From Microbispora sp. NBC_01189 (lineage in GTDB: Bacteria; Actinomycetota; Actinomycetes; Streptosporangiales; Streptosporangiaceae), in contig NZ_CP108581.1 in the NCBI RefSeq assembly GCF_036010665.1, positions 7,249,501 through 7,313,500 on the forward strand: a DNA stretch of 64,000 bases, in the 5' to 3' direction. Position numbers and translations under genes: made by a program. Numbering within the stretch: position 1 is the first letter of the stretch; the number at the start of each line of letters is the position of its first letter. The notes beneath the pieces are model-generated. The model made no database searches. It saw only the letters and a list, made by a program, of their open reading frames with translations, and was not told the origin of the DNA. This document shows positions 34,404-42,874 of the stretch, piece after piece.

Positions 34404-35009
34404 TCAGAGCCAGCCCTGCGCCTGGGCCTTCCGGACGGCCTCGATGCGGTTGCGCGCCCCGGTCTTCTGGATGGCCGCCGACAGGTAGTTGCGCACGGTG
34501 CCCTCCGACAGGTGCAGCCGCAGCGCGATGTCGTTGATGGTGGAGCCGTCCGCGGCGGCCGACAGCACGTCCCGCTCGCGCGGCGAAAGGGGATTCGGCC
34601 CGGCGCTGAGCGCCGCGGCGGCCAGCCCGGGGTCGATCACCCGCTCGCCCCGGAGCACCCGCCGGATGGCGGCGGCGAGGTCGCGCGCCGGGCTGTCCTT
34701 GACCAGGAACGCCACCGCCCCGGCCTCCATCGCCCGGCGCAGGTAGCCGGGCCGGCCGAAGGTCGTGAGGATCACCACCCGGCATCCGGGGACCCGCCGG
34801 CGCAACTCCTCGGCGGCGGCGATGCCGTCCCTGCCGGGCATCTCGATGTCCAGCAGCGCGATGTCCGGCCGGGTCGCGACCGCGACCGCGACCGCCTCGT
34901 CGCCGTTCGCCGCCTCCCCGACCACCTCGATGTCGGGCTCCAGACCGAGCAGCGAGGCGAGCGCGCCCCTGACCATGCTCTGGTCCTCCGCCAGCACGAC
35001 CCTGATCAT
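34404..35009 (-). CDS. NarL-type response regulator (DesR-like)
   Basis: 201 aa. Receiver with acidic pair ED (residues 8-9), phospho-acceptor Asp54 (IALLDIEMPG) and Lys in FLVKDSP; LuxR HTH at the C-terminus (LSPRERDVL, EGTVRNYLS). It overlaps the preceding kinase gene by 4 nt (ATGA), so they are translationally coupled. With the kinase and ABC-2 genes it forms one operon. The likely binding site is the 16-bp palindrome at 37907-37922 ahead of the operon. Confidence 0.93.
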   Translation of the reverse strand: MIRVVLAEDQSMVRGALASLLGLEPDIEVVGEAANGDEAVAVAVATRPDIALLDIEMPGRDGIAAAEELRRRVPGCRVVILTTFGRPGYLRRAMEAGAVAFLVKDSPARDLAAAIRRVLRGERVIDPGLAAAALSAGPNPLSPRERDVLSAAADGSTINDIALRLHLSEGTVRNYLSAAIQKTGARNRIEAVRKAQAQGWL

Positions 35010-36175
35010 TCGGCCAACCTATCCGCGACGATCTCCTGAGTGAGGTCCGGGGGCGGCGCGACCGCGATCCGCACCCGGAACCCCCGCCCGCCGCTCTCGA
35101 CCTCCAGGTCGCCGCCCGCGGCGCGGGCCCGCTCGCCGAGGCCGGTCAGGCCGTTGCCCGGCCGGTACGGCCCGCCGCGGCCGTTGTCGGCGACCTTCAG
35201 CGCGGCGCCCCGCTCGCCGTACGACACGGTGATCTCGCAGCGGGTGGCCCGGGCGTGCCGTACGACGTTGGTGGTGGCCTCGCGCACGGCCCAGCCGAAC
35301 AGGCCGTCGAGGTCCTCGGGCAGCGGCGCGCCGGATGTGCGGACGGTGAGGGCGATCCCGGCGGCGGCCAGCGCGGCGCGGGCGCCGTCGATCTCCTCCG
35401 GCAGCGAGCTGCGGCGGTAGCCCGTGACGGCCTCGCGCACCTGGAGCAGCGCCTGCCTCGCCACCGCCTCGATGTCGGCCACCTCCCCGGCCGCCTGCGG
35501 CGACCCCTGCTCGGCCAGCCGGCGGGCGAGCTCGCTCTTCAGCACGATCAGCGAGAGGCCGTGTCCCAGCAGGTCGTGCAGGTCGCGGGCGATCCGCAGC
35601 CGTTCCTCGGCGGCGGCCAGCCTGGCCACCTCGCTCTGCGCCTCCTTGAGCTTGCCGATGAGGACCCGGGTGTTGCGGACGCTCATGAACAGCACGCCGA
35701 GGGTGACGGTCTGCAGCACGAGCATCCACAGCAGCCCGTCCTCGGCGCCGATCACCAGGCCGTCGGCGATCAGGATCGCCGTCATGGCCCCGATGCCGAG
35801 CAGGGCGCGCCGGGGCGGCAGGGCCATCGCGTAGACGACCGCCAGGTAGACCGGCAGGGTCAGCCAGCTCTCGCTGTGGAACACCAGCGGGAAGGCGGCT
35901 CCCATCAGGGTCGCGAGGCCGAGCACGGGGAACATCCACCGGGGGCGGTGGCCGAGGCCGCGCGGCCCCAGCACGACCGTCAGGTAGACGCCCACGAAGG
36001 CCGCGAGCGCGGTCATCCGCCAGACCGCCTGCGCCGTTCCCACCCTGCCGTCGATCACCTCGGCCACCGGGTAGAACAGGTAGATCAGGCCGAGCGACAT
36101 GCCGATCAGCCGCCGCAGGCGGTACGGGCCGTCGTCCGGTCCGCCGAAGCTGAAGATCCTGGCCAGCCGGCTCAT
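35006..36175 (-). CDS. DesK-like sensor histidine kinase
   Basis: 389 aa. Five or six N-terminal hydrophobic helices (residues 20-175) without a large extracellular loop, then a HisKA_3 dimerisation domain with phospho-acceptor His in AEERLRIARDLHDLLGHGLS and an ATPase domain with GNGLTGLGERA. DesK-like kinases sense membrane state or envelope-active compounds. GGAGGG ribosome-binding site about 8 nt upstream. It shares the operon with an ABC-2 exporter, an arrangement common for antimicrobial detoxification modules. Confidence 0.93.
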   Translation of the reverse strand: MSRLARIFSFGGPDDGPYRLRRLIGMSLGLIYLFYPVAEVIDGRVGTAQAVWRMTALAAFVGVYLTVVLGPRGLGHRPRWMFPVLGLATLMGAAFPLVFHSESWLTLPVYLAVVYAMALPPRRALLGIGAMTAILIADGLVIGAEDGLLWMLVLQTVTLGVLFMSVRNTRVLIGKLKEAQSEVARLAAAEERLRIARDLHDLLGHGLSLIVLKSELARRLAEQGSPQAAGEVADIEAVARQALLQVREAVTGYRRSSLPEEIDGARAALAAAGIALTVRTSGAPLPEDLDGLFGWAVREATTNVVRHARATRCEITVSYGERGAALKVADNGRGGPYRPGNGLTGLGERARAAGGDLEVESGGRGFRVRIAVAPPPDLTQEIVADRLAE

Positions 36176-36223
36176 CGCGTCGTCCCTCCGCTCTCCGCCG
36201 GGTCAGGCACAGGCCCCGCCGGG

Positions 36224-36967
36224 TCAGGCACGCACCACGGCGCGGCGGTAGGCGAGCACCGCGACGGCACTCAGCGCGACGGCCCAGGCGACGATGCCCG
36301 CCACGTCGGGCCCGTACGGCGCCTGCCCGGCCACGATGCGCCATCCGACGCCCGCGTAGTCGTAGGACGGCAGCACCCTGGCGATGTTCCGCATGGCCTC
36401 CGGCATGAGCGACGTGGGGAACCACAGGCCGCCCAGCAGAGCCAGGCCGAACATGGAGATCATGGCCGCGGGCTGGGCGGTGTCGGGCCGCAGCACCGAG
36501 CCGATGGCGAGGCCGAGCGCCACGAAGGGGACGGTCCCGATCCACATGAACGCGAGCAGCCCGGCCCACTGCCCTGCCGGCAGCGACACGTGCTGGGTGA
36601 TCACCGCGGCCAGCCCCACCAGCACCAGCGCGGGCAGCACCAGCAGCAGGGACGCGACGAGCTTGGTCGCGAGGATGGCCCAGGCGGGCAGCGGGGTGAT
36701 CTGGAGCTGCCGCAGCCAGCCGCTGTGCCGTTCCTGCGCCCAGGGCACGGCCGTGGACATCATCGACGAGGCGAGCGCGCCGTACGCCGCCATGTTGACC
36801 ATCAGCAGCACGCTGCCCTTGATTCCGGTGGCCTCGTCCGTCTGCGCGCCCCACAGGTTCGAGTAGAGCAGGTAGAAGCCGAGCGGGAACGCGACGACGA
36901 AGATGACGTACCGCTTGTTGCGCAGCATGCGCAGCACTTCGACCTTCAGGTAGTGCGGCATCGTCAC
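36224..36967 (-). CDS. ABC-2 type permease
   Basis: 247 aa with six hydrophobic helices. Start GTG 36967 overlaps the ATPase stop (GTGA); ATG two codons inside is an alternative. No catalytic motif is expected; the fold and size match ABC2_membrane proteins that pair with a separate ATPase. With the preceding ATPase it should form a drug or lipid exporter, regulated by the downstream kinase-regulator pair. Confidence 0.9.
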   Translation of the reverse strand: MTMPHYLKVEVLRMLRNKRYVIFVVAFPLGFYLLYSNLWGAQTDEATGIKGSVLLMVNMAAYGALASSMMSTAVPWAQERHSGWLRQLQITPLPAWAILATKLVASLLLVLPALVLVGLAAVITQHVSLPAGQWAGLLAFMWIGTVPFVALGLAIGSVLRPDTAQPAAMISMFGLALLGGLWFPTSLMPEAMRNIARVLPSYDYAGVGWRIVAGQAPYGPDVAGIVAWAVALSAVAVLAYRRAVVRA

Positions 36968-37848
36968 GACTCCTTGGTGAGAGCGAGGAAGGCGTCCTCC
37001 AGATCGGCCCCGTGGACCTGGAGATCGCGCACGTCGAGGGTGGTCTTCCGGTAGAGCGCCTCGACCGTCGCGTCGAGGTCGGTGGTGCGCAGCGTGACGC
37101 GGCCCGCCTGGAGCTCCACGCCGGTCGTCCCCGGCAGGCTCTCCAGGCCGGCGGCCGGCTGGTCGCCCAGCCGGAAGCTCACCGTCTGCCCGGCAACGCC
37201 TGCCTTGATCTCGGCGGCGGTGCCGTCGGCCACGACCCGCCCTCGTGCGATCACGACGACCCGGTCGGAGTTCTCGTCGGCCTCCTCCAGGTAGTGCGTC
37301 GCGAACAGGATCGTGCGCCCCTGTGCGGCGTATCGCCGCATGTTCTCCCAGAACGTACGGCGGGACTCGACGTCCATGGCCGCGGTCGGCTCGTCGAGCA
37401 GCAGCAGCCTCGGCCCGCCCGCGACCGCCAGGGCGAACCGCACCCGCTGGGTCTGCCCGCCGGACAGGCGGTTCGCCCGCCGCCCGGCCAGCTCGGTCAG
37501 GTCGGCGAGCCGGAGGATCTCCTCGCGCGGCAGGGGGTTCGGATAGAGCCGGCGGACGAAGTCCACGGTCTCGGCCACGGTCAGCTCGGGGATCAGCTCG
37601 CCCTCCTGGAGCATCGCGCCGATCTCGCCGTGAGCGACCGCGGTCTCCGGCGGCTCGCCGAAGACCCGGATCTCGCCCGCCGAGGGCCTCAGCAGGCCCA
37701 GCAGCATGTTGATGGAGGTGGACTTCCCGGCCCCGTTCGGCCCGAGGAGCGCGACGGTGCTGCCGGCCGGGACCTCCAGGTCGAGGCCGTCGACCGCGAG
37801 CACGTCGCCGTACCTCTTGGTGACGTCCGTGAAGGAGATGGCGTTCAT
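36964..37848 (-). CDS. ABC-2 exporter ATPase
   Basis: 294 aa from ATG 37848. Walker A GPNGAGKST, signature LSGGQTQR, Walker B LLLLDEPTAAMD, and a C-terminal regulatory region typical of DrrA/CcmA-type ATPases. The upstream sequence has no ribosome-binding site, but TAGTTT followed by 7 nt and ATG fits a leaderless promoter. The open frame further upstream (to 37914) overlaps the palindromic operator and is not favoured. First gene of a four-gene operon: ATPase, permease, kinase, regulator. Confidence 0.92.
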   Translation of the reverse strand: MNAISFTDVTKRYGDVLAVDGLDLEVPAGSTVALLGPNGAGKSTSINMLLGLLRPSAGEIRVFGEPPETAVAHGEIGAMLQEGELIPELTVAETVDFVRRLYPNPLPREEILRLADLTELAGRRANRLSGGQTQRVRFALAVAGGPRLLLLDEPTAAMDVESRRTFWENMRRYAAQGRTILFATHYLEEADENSDRVVVIARGRVVADGTAAEIKAGVAGQTVSFRLGDQPAAGLESLPGTTGVELQAGRVTLRTTDLDATVEALYRKTTLDVRDLQVHGADLEDAFLALTKES

Positions 37849-37906
37849 GCGGACAAAACTAGAAGCGGGCCGGGAAACGCGGCAGTGGGATGCCTCCGGC
37901 CTCCGT

Positions 37907-37922
37907 GATGACATTTGTCATC
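37907..37922 (-). promoter_or_regulatory. 16-bp palindromic operator before ABC/two-component operon
   Basis: GATGACA-TT-TGTCATC, perfect 7-bp arms, 59 bp upstream of the ATPase start. Position and symmetry suit a dimeric NarL-type regulator, most simply the one encoded at the end of this operon. Confidence 0.65.
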
Positions 37923-37943
37923 GCGGGCGGCCGTCCCGGAGCG

Positions 37944-38789
37944 TCAGAGGCGGCAGGCGAAGATGGCGGTGACGAGGACCGCCTTGGCGCCGATCTCCCA
38001 GAGCTGGTCCATGACCTGCTGGTGGCCCTTGCGCGGGACCATCGCCCGCACCGCCACCCAGCCCTCGCGGTGCAGCGGGGAGACGGTCGGCCCCTCCATG
38101 CCCGGGGTGATGGAGATGGCCTCGTCGATGCGCTCGGCCCGGATGTCGTAGTCGATCATGACGAAGTCGCGGGCCACCAGCACGCCCTGCAGGCGGCGGA
38201 TGAGCTGCTGGAAGCCGTTGGCCTCCGGCGCCCCGGCCCGCTTGATCAAGATGGCCTCGGAGTGCGCGATCGGCTCCCCGAACACCTCGAGCCCGACGTT
38301 GCGCAGCGTCGTGCCGGTCTCCACCACGTCGGCCACCGCGTCGGCGACGCCGAGCCTGATCGCGGTCTCGACCGCGCCGTCGAGCTTGATCACCCGGGCG
38401 TCCACGCCCTGGTCGGCGAGGTACTTGCCGAGCAGCCCGGCGTATGAGGTGGCGATACGCAGGCCGGACAGGCCGGCGACGCCGGAGTGGGCGCCGGCCG
38501 GGGCGGCGAAGCGGAAGGTGGACCGCCCGAACCCGAGCGGCATGATCTCCTCGGCCGGGGACCCGGAGTCGAAGAGCATGTCGCGCCCGGTGATGCCGGC
38601 GTCCAGGGTGCCCTCGCCGACGTAGACGGCGATGTCGCGGGGGCGCAGGAAGAACAGCTCGCAGGAGTTCTCGGAGTCGACGACCACGAGTTCCTTGCTG
38701 TCCCTGCGCTGGCGGTAGCCCGCCTCTTTCAGGATGGTCTGGGCGCCCTCGGAGAGCGCGCCCTTGTTCGGTACGGCGATGCGCAGCAT
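37944..38789 (-). CDS. hisG: ATP phosphoribosyltransferase, long form
   Basis: 281 aa. Begins LRIAVPNKGALSE; contains the PRPP-binding stretch DAVADVVETGTTLRN and a C-terminal regulatory domain (after about residue 205), as in the hexameric long HisG that is feedback-inhibited by histidine. First step of histidine biosynthesis. AAAGGA lies 10 nt upstream. It follows hisE on the same strand with 68 bp between, the usual actinobacterial hisE-hisG pair. Confidence 0.97.
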   Translation of the reverse strand: MLRIAVPNKGALSEGAQTILKEAGYRQRRDSKELVVVDSENSCELFFLRPRDIAVYVGEGTLDAGITGRDMLFDSGSPAEEIMPLGFGRSTFRFAAPAGAHSGVAGLSGLRIATSYAGLLGKYLADQGVDARVIKLDGAVETAIRLGVADAVADVVETGTTLRNVGLEVFGEPIAHSEAILIKRAGAPEANGFQQLIRRLQGVLVARDFVMIDYDIRAERIDEAISITPGMEGPTVSPLHREGWVAVRAMVPRKGHQQVMDQLWEIGAKAVLVTAIFACRL

Positions 38790-38857
38790 GAGTTGAAGAT
38801 CCTTTCAGGCAGGACGAGGTCGATGGGTCTTTCGGACATCCGGGGCCGCCGCGGCGG

Positions 38858-39121
38858 CTACAGATGCTTGTAGACCTCGTCCAGCCCGATCCCGCGGGCC
38901 AGCATGAGCACCTGGACGTGGTAGAGGAGCTGGGAGATCTCCTCCGCCGCCCGCTCCGCCGACTCGTGCTCGGCCGCCATCCAGCTCTCCGCGGCCTCCT
39001 CGACGACCTTCTTGCCGATGGCATGGACGCCGGCGTCCAGCGCGGCCACGGTGCCGGACCCCGCGGGCCGGGTCCGGGCCTTGTCTGCCAGCTCGGCGAA
39101 CAGCTCTTCGAAGGTCTTCAT
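38858..39121 (-). CDS. hisE: Phosphoribosyl-ATP diphosphatase
   Basis: 87 aa all-alpha MazG-like fold with [14 protein letters not shown] and [15 protein letters not shown], which hold the acidic metal ligands. Hydrolyses PR-ATP to PR-AMP, the second step of histidine synthesis. Full length for the family. It precedes hisG in the same operon. Confidence 0.96.
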   Translation of the reverse strand: MKTFEELFAELADKARTRPAGSGTVAALDAGVHAIGKKVVEEAAESWMAAEHESAERAAEEISQLLYHVQVLMLARGIGLDEVYKHL

Positions 39122-39178
39122 GGTCTCTCTCGGAATCGTGGGCCTGCCCGTTCAGCGTATCGGCCCCAGGGTAGTTGC

Positions 39179-39206
39179 GGACGCGGGGCGTCCGCGCCCC
39201 GCGTCC
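39179..39206 (-). terminator. Strong hairpin between AXE1 and hisE genes
   Basis: GGACGCGGGGCG and its exact complement (12 bp) with a 4-nt loop TCCG, 34 bp after the esterase stop. No T-tract; a terminator-type hairpin of the U-less kind often seen in high-GC actinobacteria. Confidence 0.7.
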
Positions 39207-39239
39207 ACCCTGCGAGATCATGCCCGCGCCGGGCCGGAC

Positions 39240-40205
39240 TCAGCCGAGGATCTTGCGGGCCAGCCGGAGCTGCTCCAGCGCCTGCTGCGACTCCCCGCCC
39301 TCGTGGCCGTTGAACGGCCACACGGTGATGTCCTTCGGGCCCGCGTAGTGGTTGTACGCCCCGAACACGGTGGAGGGCGGGGTGACGCCGTCGCGCAGGG
39401 CCACGGAGAACCGGGCAGGGGTGCGGGCCCGCGCCGCGAAGTGCAGCCCGTCGAAGTAGCCGAGCGTGGCGAAGATCTCCTCGACCCGGGTGCGGTGGAT
39501 GCCGCAGAACCGCCCCAGCTCGCCGTACGGGTCCTCGTCGGTGATCTCCACCGCGTGCCGGATGTCGCACATGAACGGCACGTTGACGAACGCGTACGCG
39601 AGGTCCGGCACGAGCGCCGCGGCGGCCAGCGCCATGCCGCCGCCCTGGCTGCCGCCGGTCACGGCGACGCGCCCGGCGTCCACGAGGGGGTGCGACCTGG
39701 CCGCCTCCACCGCCCGCACGACGTCGGTGTAGAGCCGCCGGTAGTAGTAGTCGTCCCGGTCGAACACGCCCTGGGTGAGCTTGCCGGGAATCTGCGCGCC
39801 GTTGCCGCCGACCGGGTCGGGCGTGTCGCCCGAGCGCCAGGTGCCGCCCTGCCCGCGCGTGTCCATCACGAAGGTCGCGTACCCGGCGGCGGGCCACAGC
39901 AGCCAGTCGTGCGGCCGGCCGCGCCCGCCGCCGTACCCGATGAACTCCGTCACGCACGGCAGCGGGCCGGACGCGCCCGCGGGCGCGATGAACCACCCCT
40001 TGATCGGATGCCCGCCGAACCCCGCGAACGTCACGTCGGCCACGTCCACCAGCGCGAGGTCGGCCTCGTACGGCTCGAAGACGGCGTTCAGATCGTGCTC
40101 CCGCGCCTCGGCGAGCGTGCGGTCCCAGAAGGCGTCGAAGTCCGCCGGTTCCCGGCGCTCGGGCAGGTACGCACGCAGTTGGTCGAGGGGCATGTCAACG
40201 AACAT
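39240..40205 (-). CDS. Acetyl xylan esterase / cephalosporin-C deacetylase family (AXE1)
   Basis: 321 aa from ATG 40205 (GGGAG 5 nt upstream). Alpha/beta hydrolase with nucleophile Ser in VTGGSQGGGMAL, and the AXE1 marker region FIGYGGGRGRPHDWLLW and MDTRGQGG. The catalytic His is expected in NGHEGGE near the C-terminus. No signal peptide, so it should deacetylate imported oligosaccharides in the cytoplasm. It is divergent from a sugar ABC importer, which fits uptake of acetylated sugars. Confidence 0.92.
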   Translation of the reverse strand: MFVDMPLDQLRAYLPERREPADFDAFWDRTLAEAREHDLNAVFEPYEADLALVDVADVTFAGFGGHPIKGWFIAPAGASGPLPCVTEFIGYGGGRGRPHDWLLWPAAGYATFVMDTRGQGGTWRSGDTPDPVGGNGAQIPGKLTQGVFDRDDYYYRRLYTDVVRAVEAARSHPLVDAGRVAVTGGSQGGGMALAAAALVPDLAYAFVNVPFMCDIRHAVEITDEDPYGELGRFCGIHRTRVEEIFATLGYFDGLHFAARARTPARFSVALRDGVTPPSTVFGAYNHYAGPKDITVWPFNGHEGGESQQALEQLRLARKILG

Positions 40206-40542
40206 GGGGGCTCCCGTGAACTGGTCAGGCATACGCCGGTCAAGGCTACACAAGTGGCTCGTTTCAGGGTTCTGACCCGGTTAAGGGTCTCCGTCCGAAC
40301 CGGATCTCCTCGCCTGGCACGGCTTTCACCTGCGCAATCGCGACCGATGCCCCGCAAAGGCCGGATTGGCGGACTGAAACACCCTCTTGCAACTAATCCG
40401 GTTTAGTGCTGGACTCTGCACAAATTCCAGGCGTTTGAGGTGCGTCCGCACGGCACGATCTCGCGGCGGGCCGCCTCTCGGGGGCCACGACCCGTCAATC
40501 GATCACTGTCCGTGAGAACCGTCCGTGAGATCGGAGACCTCC
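40206..40542. promoter_or_regulatory. Divergent control region of AXE1 and sugar importer
   Basis: 337 bp without a gene. Two inverted pairs are visible: GTTTCAG (40261-40267) with CTGAAAC (40374-40380), and AACCGGAT (40298-40305) with ATCCGGTT (40396-40403); a further CCGGTT lies at 40277. The spacing of about 100 bp within each pair would suit looping by a repressor, but no sugar regulator gene is adjacent and the sites do not match a family consensus known to me. Confidence 0.4.
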
Positions 40543-41835
40543 ATGCGACGAACGCCGGCGGCAGCCCGCGCCGTCCTGCCCGTCACCCTGCCCGCCGTCC
40601 TGGTCGCCGTCCTGGTCGCGGGGCTCGGCGCGGGCTGCGCGACGAGCGGCACCCCGGAGACCGGGCAGGCCGACGCGAACGCCCCCGCAGCGATCACGTG
40701 GTGGTCCACCGGAGGCGACGACGAGAGCGCGGCCTTCCAGAAGGCGGCCGACCTCTACACGAAGTCGCACCCCAATGTGACGATCAAGGTGCAGACGCTG
40801 AGCTGGGACGACGCGTACGCCAAGCTGCTCGCGGCCTCCACCAGCCGCAGCGGGCCGGACGTCATCTCCGGCGGCATGACCTGGACCATCCAGTTCGGCC
40901 TGCGCGGCGGGATGGTCGACCTGCGCAAGTACGGCGTCGAGCAGCTCAGGGCCCAGGCGCAGCCCGCCCAGTGGAAGTCGGCCGTCTCCCCCGACGGCAC
41001 CGTCTACGGAATTCCGCTGGACATGTCCACCGAGGCGCTCTACTACCGGACCGACCTGCTGGAGAAGGCCGGGATCAAGGAGCCGCCCGCGACCTGGGAC
41101 GAACTGACCGCAGACATCGGGAAGCTCAAGGACTCAGGGGTCAAGACGCCTTTCGGCATCGACTGGGGCAACCTCGACTGGATCGGCTACTTCAACTTCC
41201 TCTACCAGGCCGGCGGCAGCTTCTACACACCGGACTGCAAGCCCTCGCTCGGCACCCCCGAGGCCGAGCGGGCGCTGTCGTTCTGGATCGACCTGCACCG
41301 CAGGTACGGCGCGCCCACCGACACGGTGACCACCTCGGACGCGCTGGACGCAGGCACCGCGATGGTCTACGGCGGCAACTGGAACGCGCTCGGCATCGAC
41401 ACCTCCAAGCCCAAGCTGAAGGGCAGGTGGGCGGTGGCCCCGCTGCCCGCCGGTCCGGCGGGCCCGACGACCTTCATCGGCGGCCGGGCGGTCGGGGTGA
41501 CCTCCTACAGCAAGCACATCCAGCAGGCGGCCGACTTCGTGAAGTACCTCTACACCGACGAGGCGGTCGACGCGGTGAACGCCGAGGCGAAGGCCCGCAA
41601 CGTCGCCTACATCCCGCCGCGACCGGACAAGGTGGCCGGCTCGCCGTTCCAGCCGCAGCACTCCGAGGTGTTCGCGAAGATCATCAGCACCGGCGCCGCG
41701 GCTCCCGGATGCCCCGGCTGGGACGAGAGCGCGGGCGACGTGGCCAAACACCTCCAGTCGGCGATCCTCGGCAAGGCCGACATCAAGACGGCCCTGAGCG
41801 AGGCCGCCAAGGTCATGGAGCGCAACGCCGGTTGA
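40543..41835 (+). CDS. Sugar ABC transporter substrate-binding lipoprotein
   Basis: 430 aa from ATG 40543 (GGAG 7 nt upstream; an in-frame GTG at 40525 is less likely). Signal peptide with lipobox LGAGC, then an SBP type-1 fold beginning AITWWSTGGDDESAAFQKAA. Cluster I solute-binding proteins of this length deliver oligosaccharides to MalFG-type permeases. First gene of a three-gene importer operon without its own ATPase; such systems commonly share the MsiK ATPase encoded elsewhere. Confidence 0.94.
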   Translation: MRRTPAAARAVLPVTLPAVLVAVLVAGLGAGCATSGTPETGQADANAPAAITWWSTGGDDESAAFQKAADLYTKSHPNVTIKVQTLSWDDAYAKLLAASTSRSGPDVISGGMTWTIQFGLRGGMVDLRKYGVEQLRAQAQPAQWKSAVSPDGTVYGIPLDMSTEALYYRTDLLEKAGIKEPPATWDELTADIGKLKDSGVKTPFGIDWGNLDWIGYFNFLYQAGGSFYTPDCKPSLGTPEAERALSFWIDLHRRYGAPTDTVTTSDALDAGTAMVYGGNWNALGIDTSKPKLKGRWAVAPLPAGPAGPTTFIGGRAVGVTSYSKHIQQAADFVKYLYTDEAVDAVNAEAKARNVAYIPPRPDKVAGSPFQPQHSEVFAKIISTGAAAPGCPGWDESAGDVAKHLQSAILGKADIKTALSEAAKVMERNAG

Positions 41836-41959
41836 CGCCCCGGCGGACGGCCGCCGACCGGCCGGTGACACCTGACCTCTCATCGGCCGCGGCACTCCTC
41901 ACCGGCCGCCTCGCGCCCGTACGGATCGCGGGGCGGCCCCTTCCGACTGGAGACAATCC

Positions 41960-42874
41960 ATGGCAACCCCTGCCGCCGTGTCCCGGCACCGATGGCGCCG
42001 CCACGGCACGTCCTATCTGATGCTGCTGCCGTTCCTCGCCCTGTTCGCCGGCTTCCTGGTCTGGCCGCTGGCCAACTCGCTCTATCTCAGCTTCACGAAG
42101 TTCGACGGCGTGACCGCCCCCCAGTTCGCCGGCCTGGAGAACTTCCGGCGCCTGCTGTTCGACGACGACCGGTTCCGGCACGCCCTCGGCAACACGTTCC
42201 TCTACGTGGTGGCGTCGGTCGGCATCGGCACGCTGCTGTCGCTCGGCCTCGCGCTGGCCTTCAGCGGGCCGGGCTGGCCGCACCGCGTCATGCGGACCGT
42301 CTTCTTCCTGCCCTCGGTGACCTCGTCCATCGCGCTCATGCTGCTCTGGAAGTGGATCTTCAATCCGGGCGACTTCGGCCTGGCCAACACCGTCGTCGGA
42401 TGGTTCGGCGGCCGGGCCGTCGAGTGGCTGGCCACGCCCGGGCTCACGATCCCGATCCTCGTGCTCATGTCGGTGTGGGGCGGGATGGGCTACGGCATGG
42501 TCCTGTACGTCGCCGGGCTGGGCTCCATCCCCCAGGAGTACTACGAGGCGGCCCGCATCGACGGCGCCACGCCCTGGCAGCAGTTCCGCCGGGTGACGCT
42601 GCCGCTGCTGCGCCCGGTCACCACGTACGTGGTCGTGACCGGCCTGATCGGGGCGTTCCAGGTCTTCGAAGCCGTCTACATCGTGTTCCGGGGCACAAAC
42701 AACATCGGCGGCGTGCTCGACTCGGGCCTGATGATCGTGCCCTACCTCTACGACCAGGGCTTCACGCACTTCAAGCTCGGCTACGCCTCGGCGATCGCGT
42801 GGGTGCTCTTCCTGATCATCTTCGCGCTCAGCATGGTCAACCTCCGCATCGGCCGCGCGCTGAAGGAGCTGTGA
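41960..42874 (+). CDS. Sugar ABC transporter permease, MalF-type
   Basis: 304 aa, six hydrophobic helices, EAA loop EYYEAARIDGATPWQQFRRV near residue 190-210, the contact site for the ATPase. GGAG ribosome-binding site. The 124-bp gap after the substrate-binding gene shows no terminator. The next permease starts in its stop (TGATG). Confidence 0.95.
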   Translation: MATPAAVSRHRWRRHGTSYLMLLPFLALFAGFLVWPLANSLYLSFTKFDGVTAPQFAGLENFRRLLFDDDRFRHALGNTFLYVVASVGIGTLLSLGLALAFSGPGWPHRVMRTVFFLPSVTSSIALMLLWKWIFNPGDFGLANTVVGWFGGRAVEWLATPGLTIPILVLMSVWGGMGYGMVLYVAGLGSIPQEYYEAARIDGATPWQQFRRVTLPLLRPVTTYVVVTGLIGAFQVFEAVYIVFRGTNNIGGVLDSGLMIVPYLYDQGFTHFKLGYASAIAWVLFLIIFALSMVNLRIGRALKEL

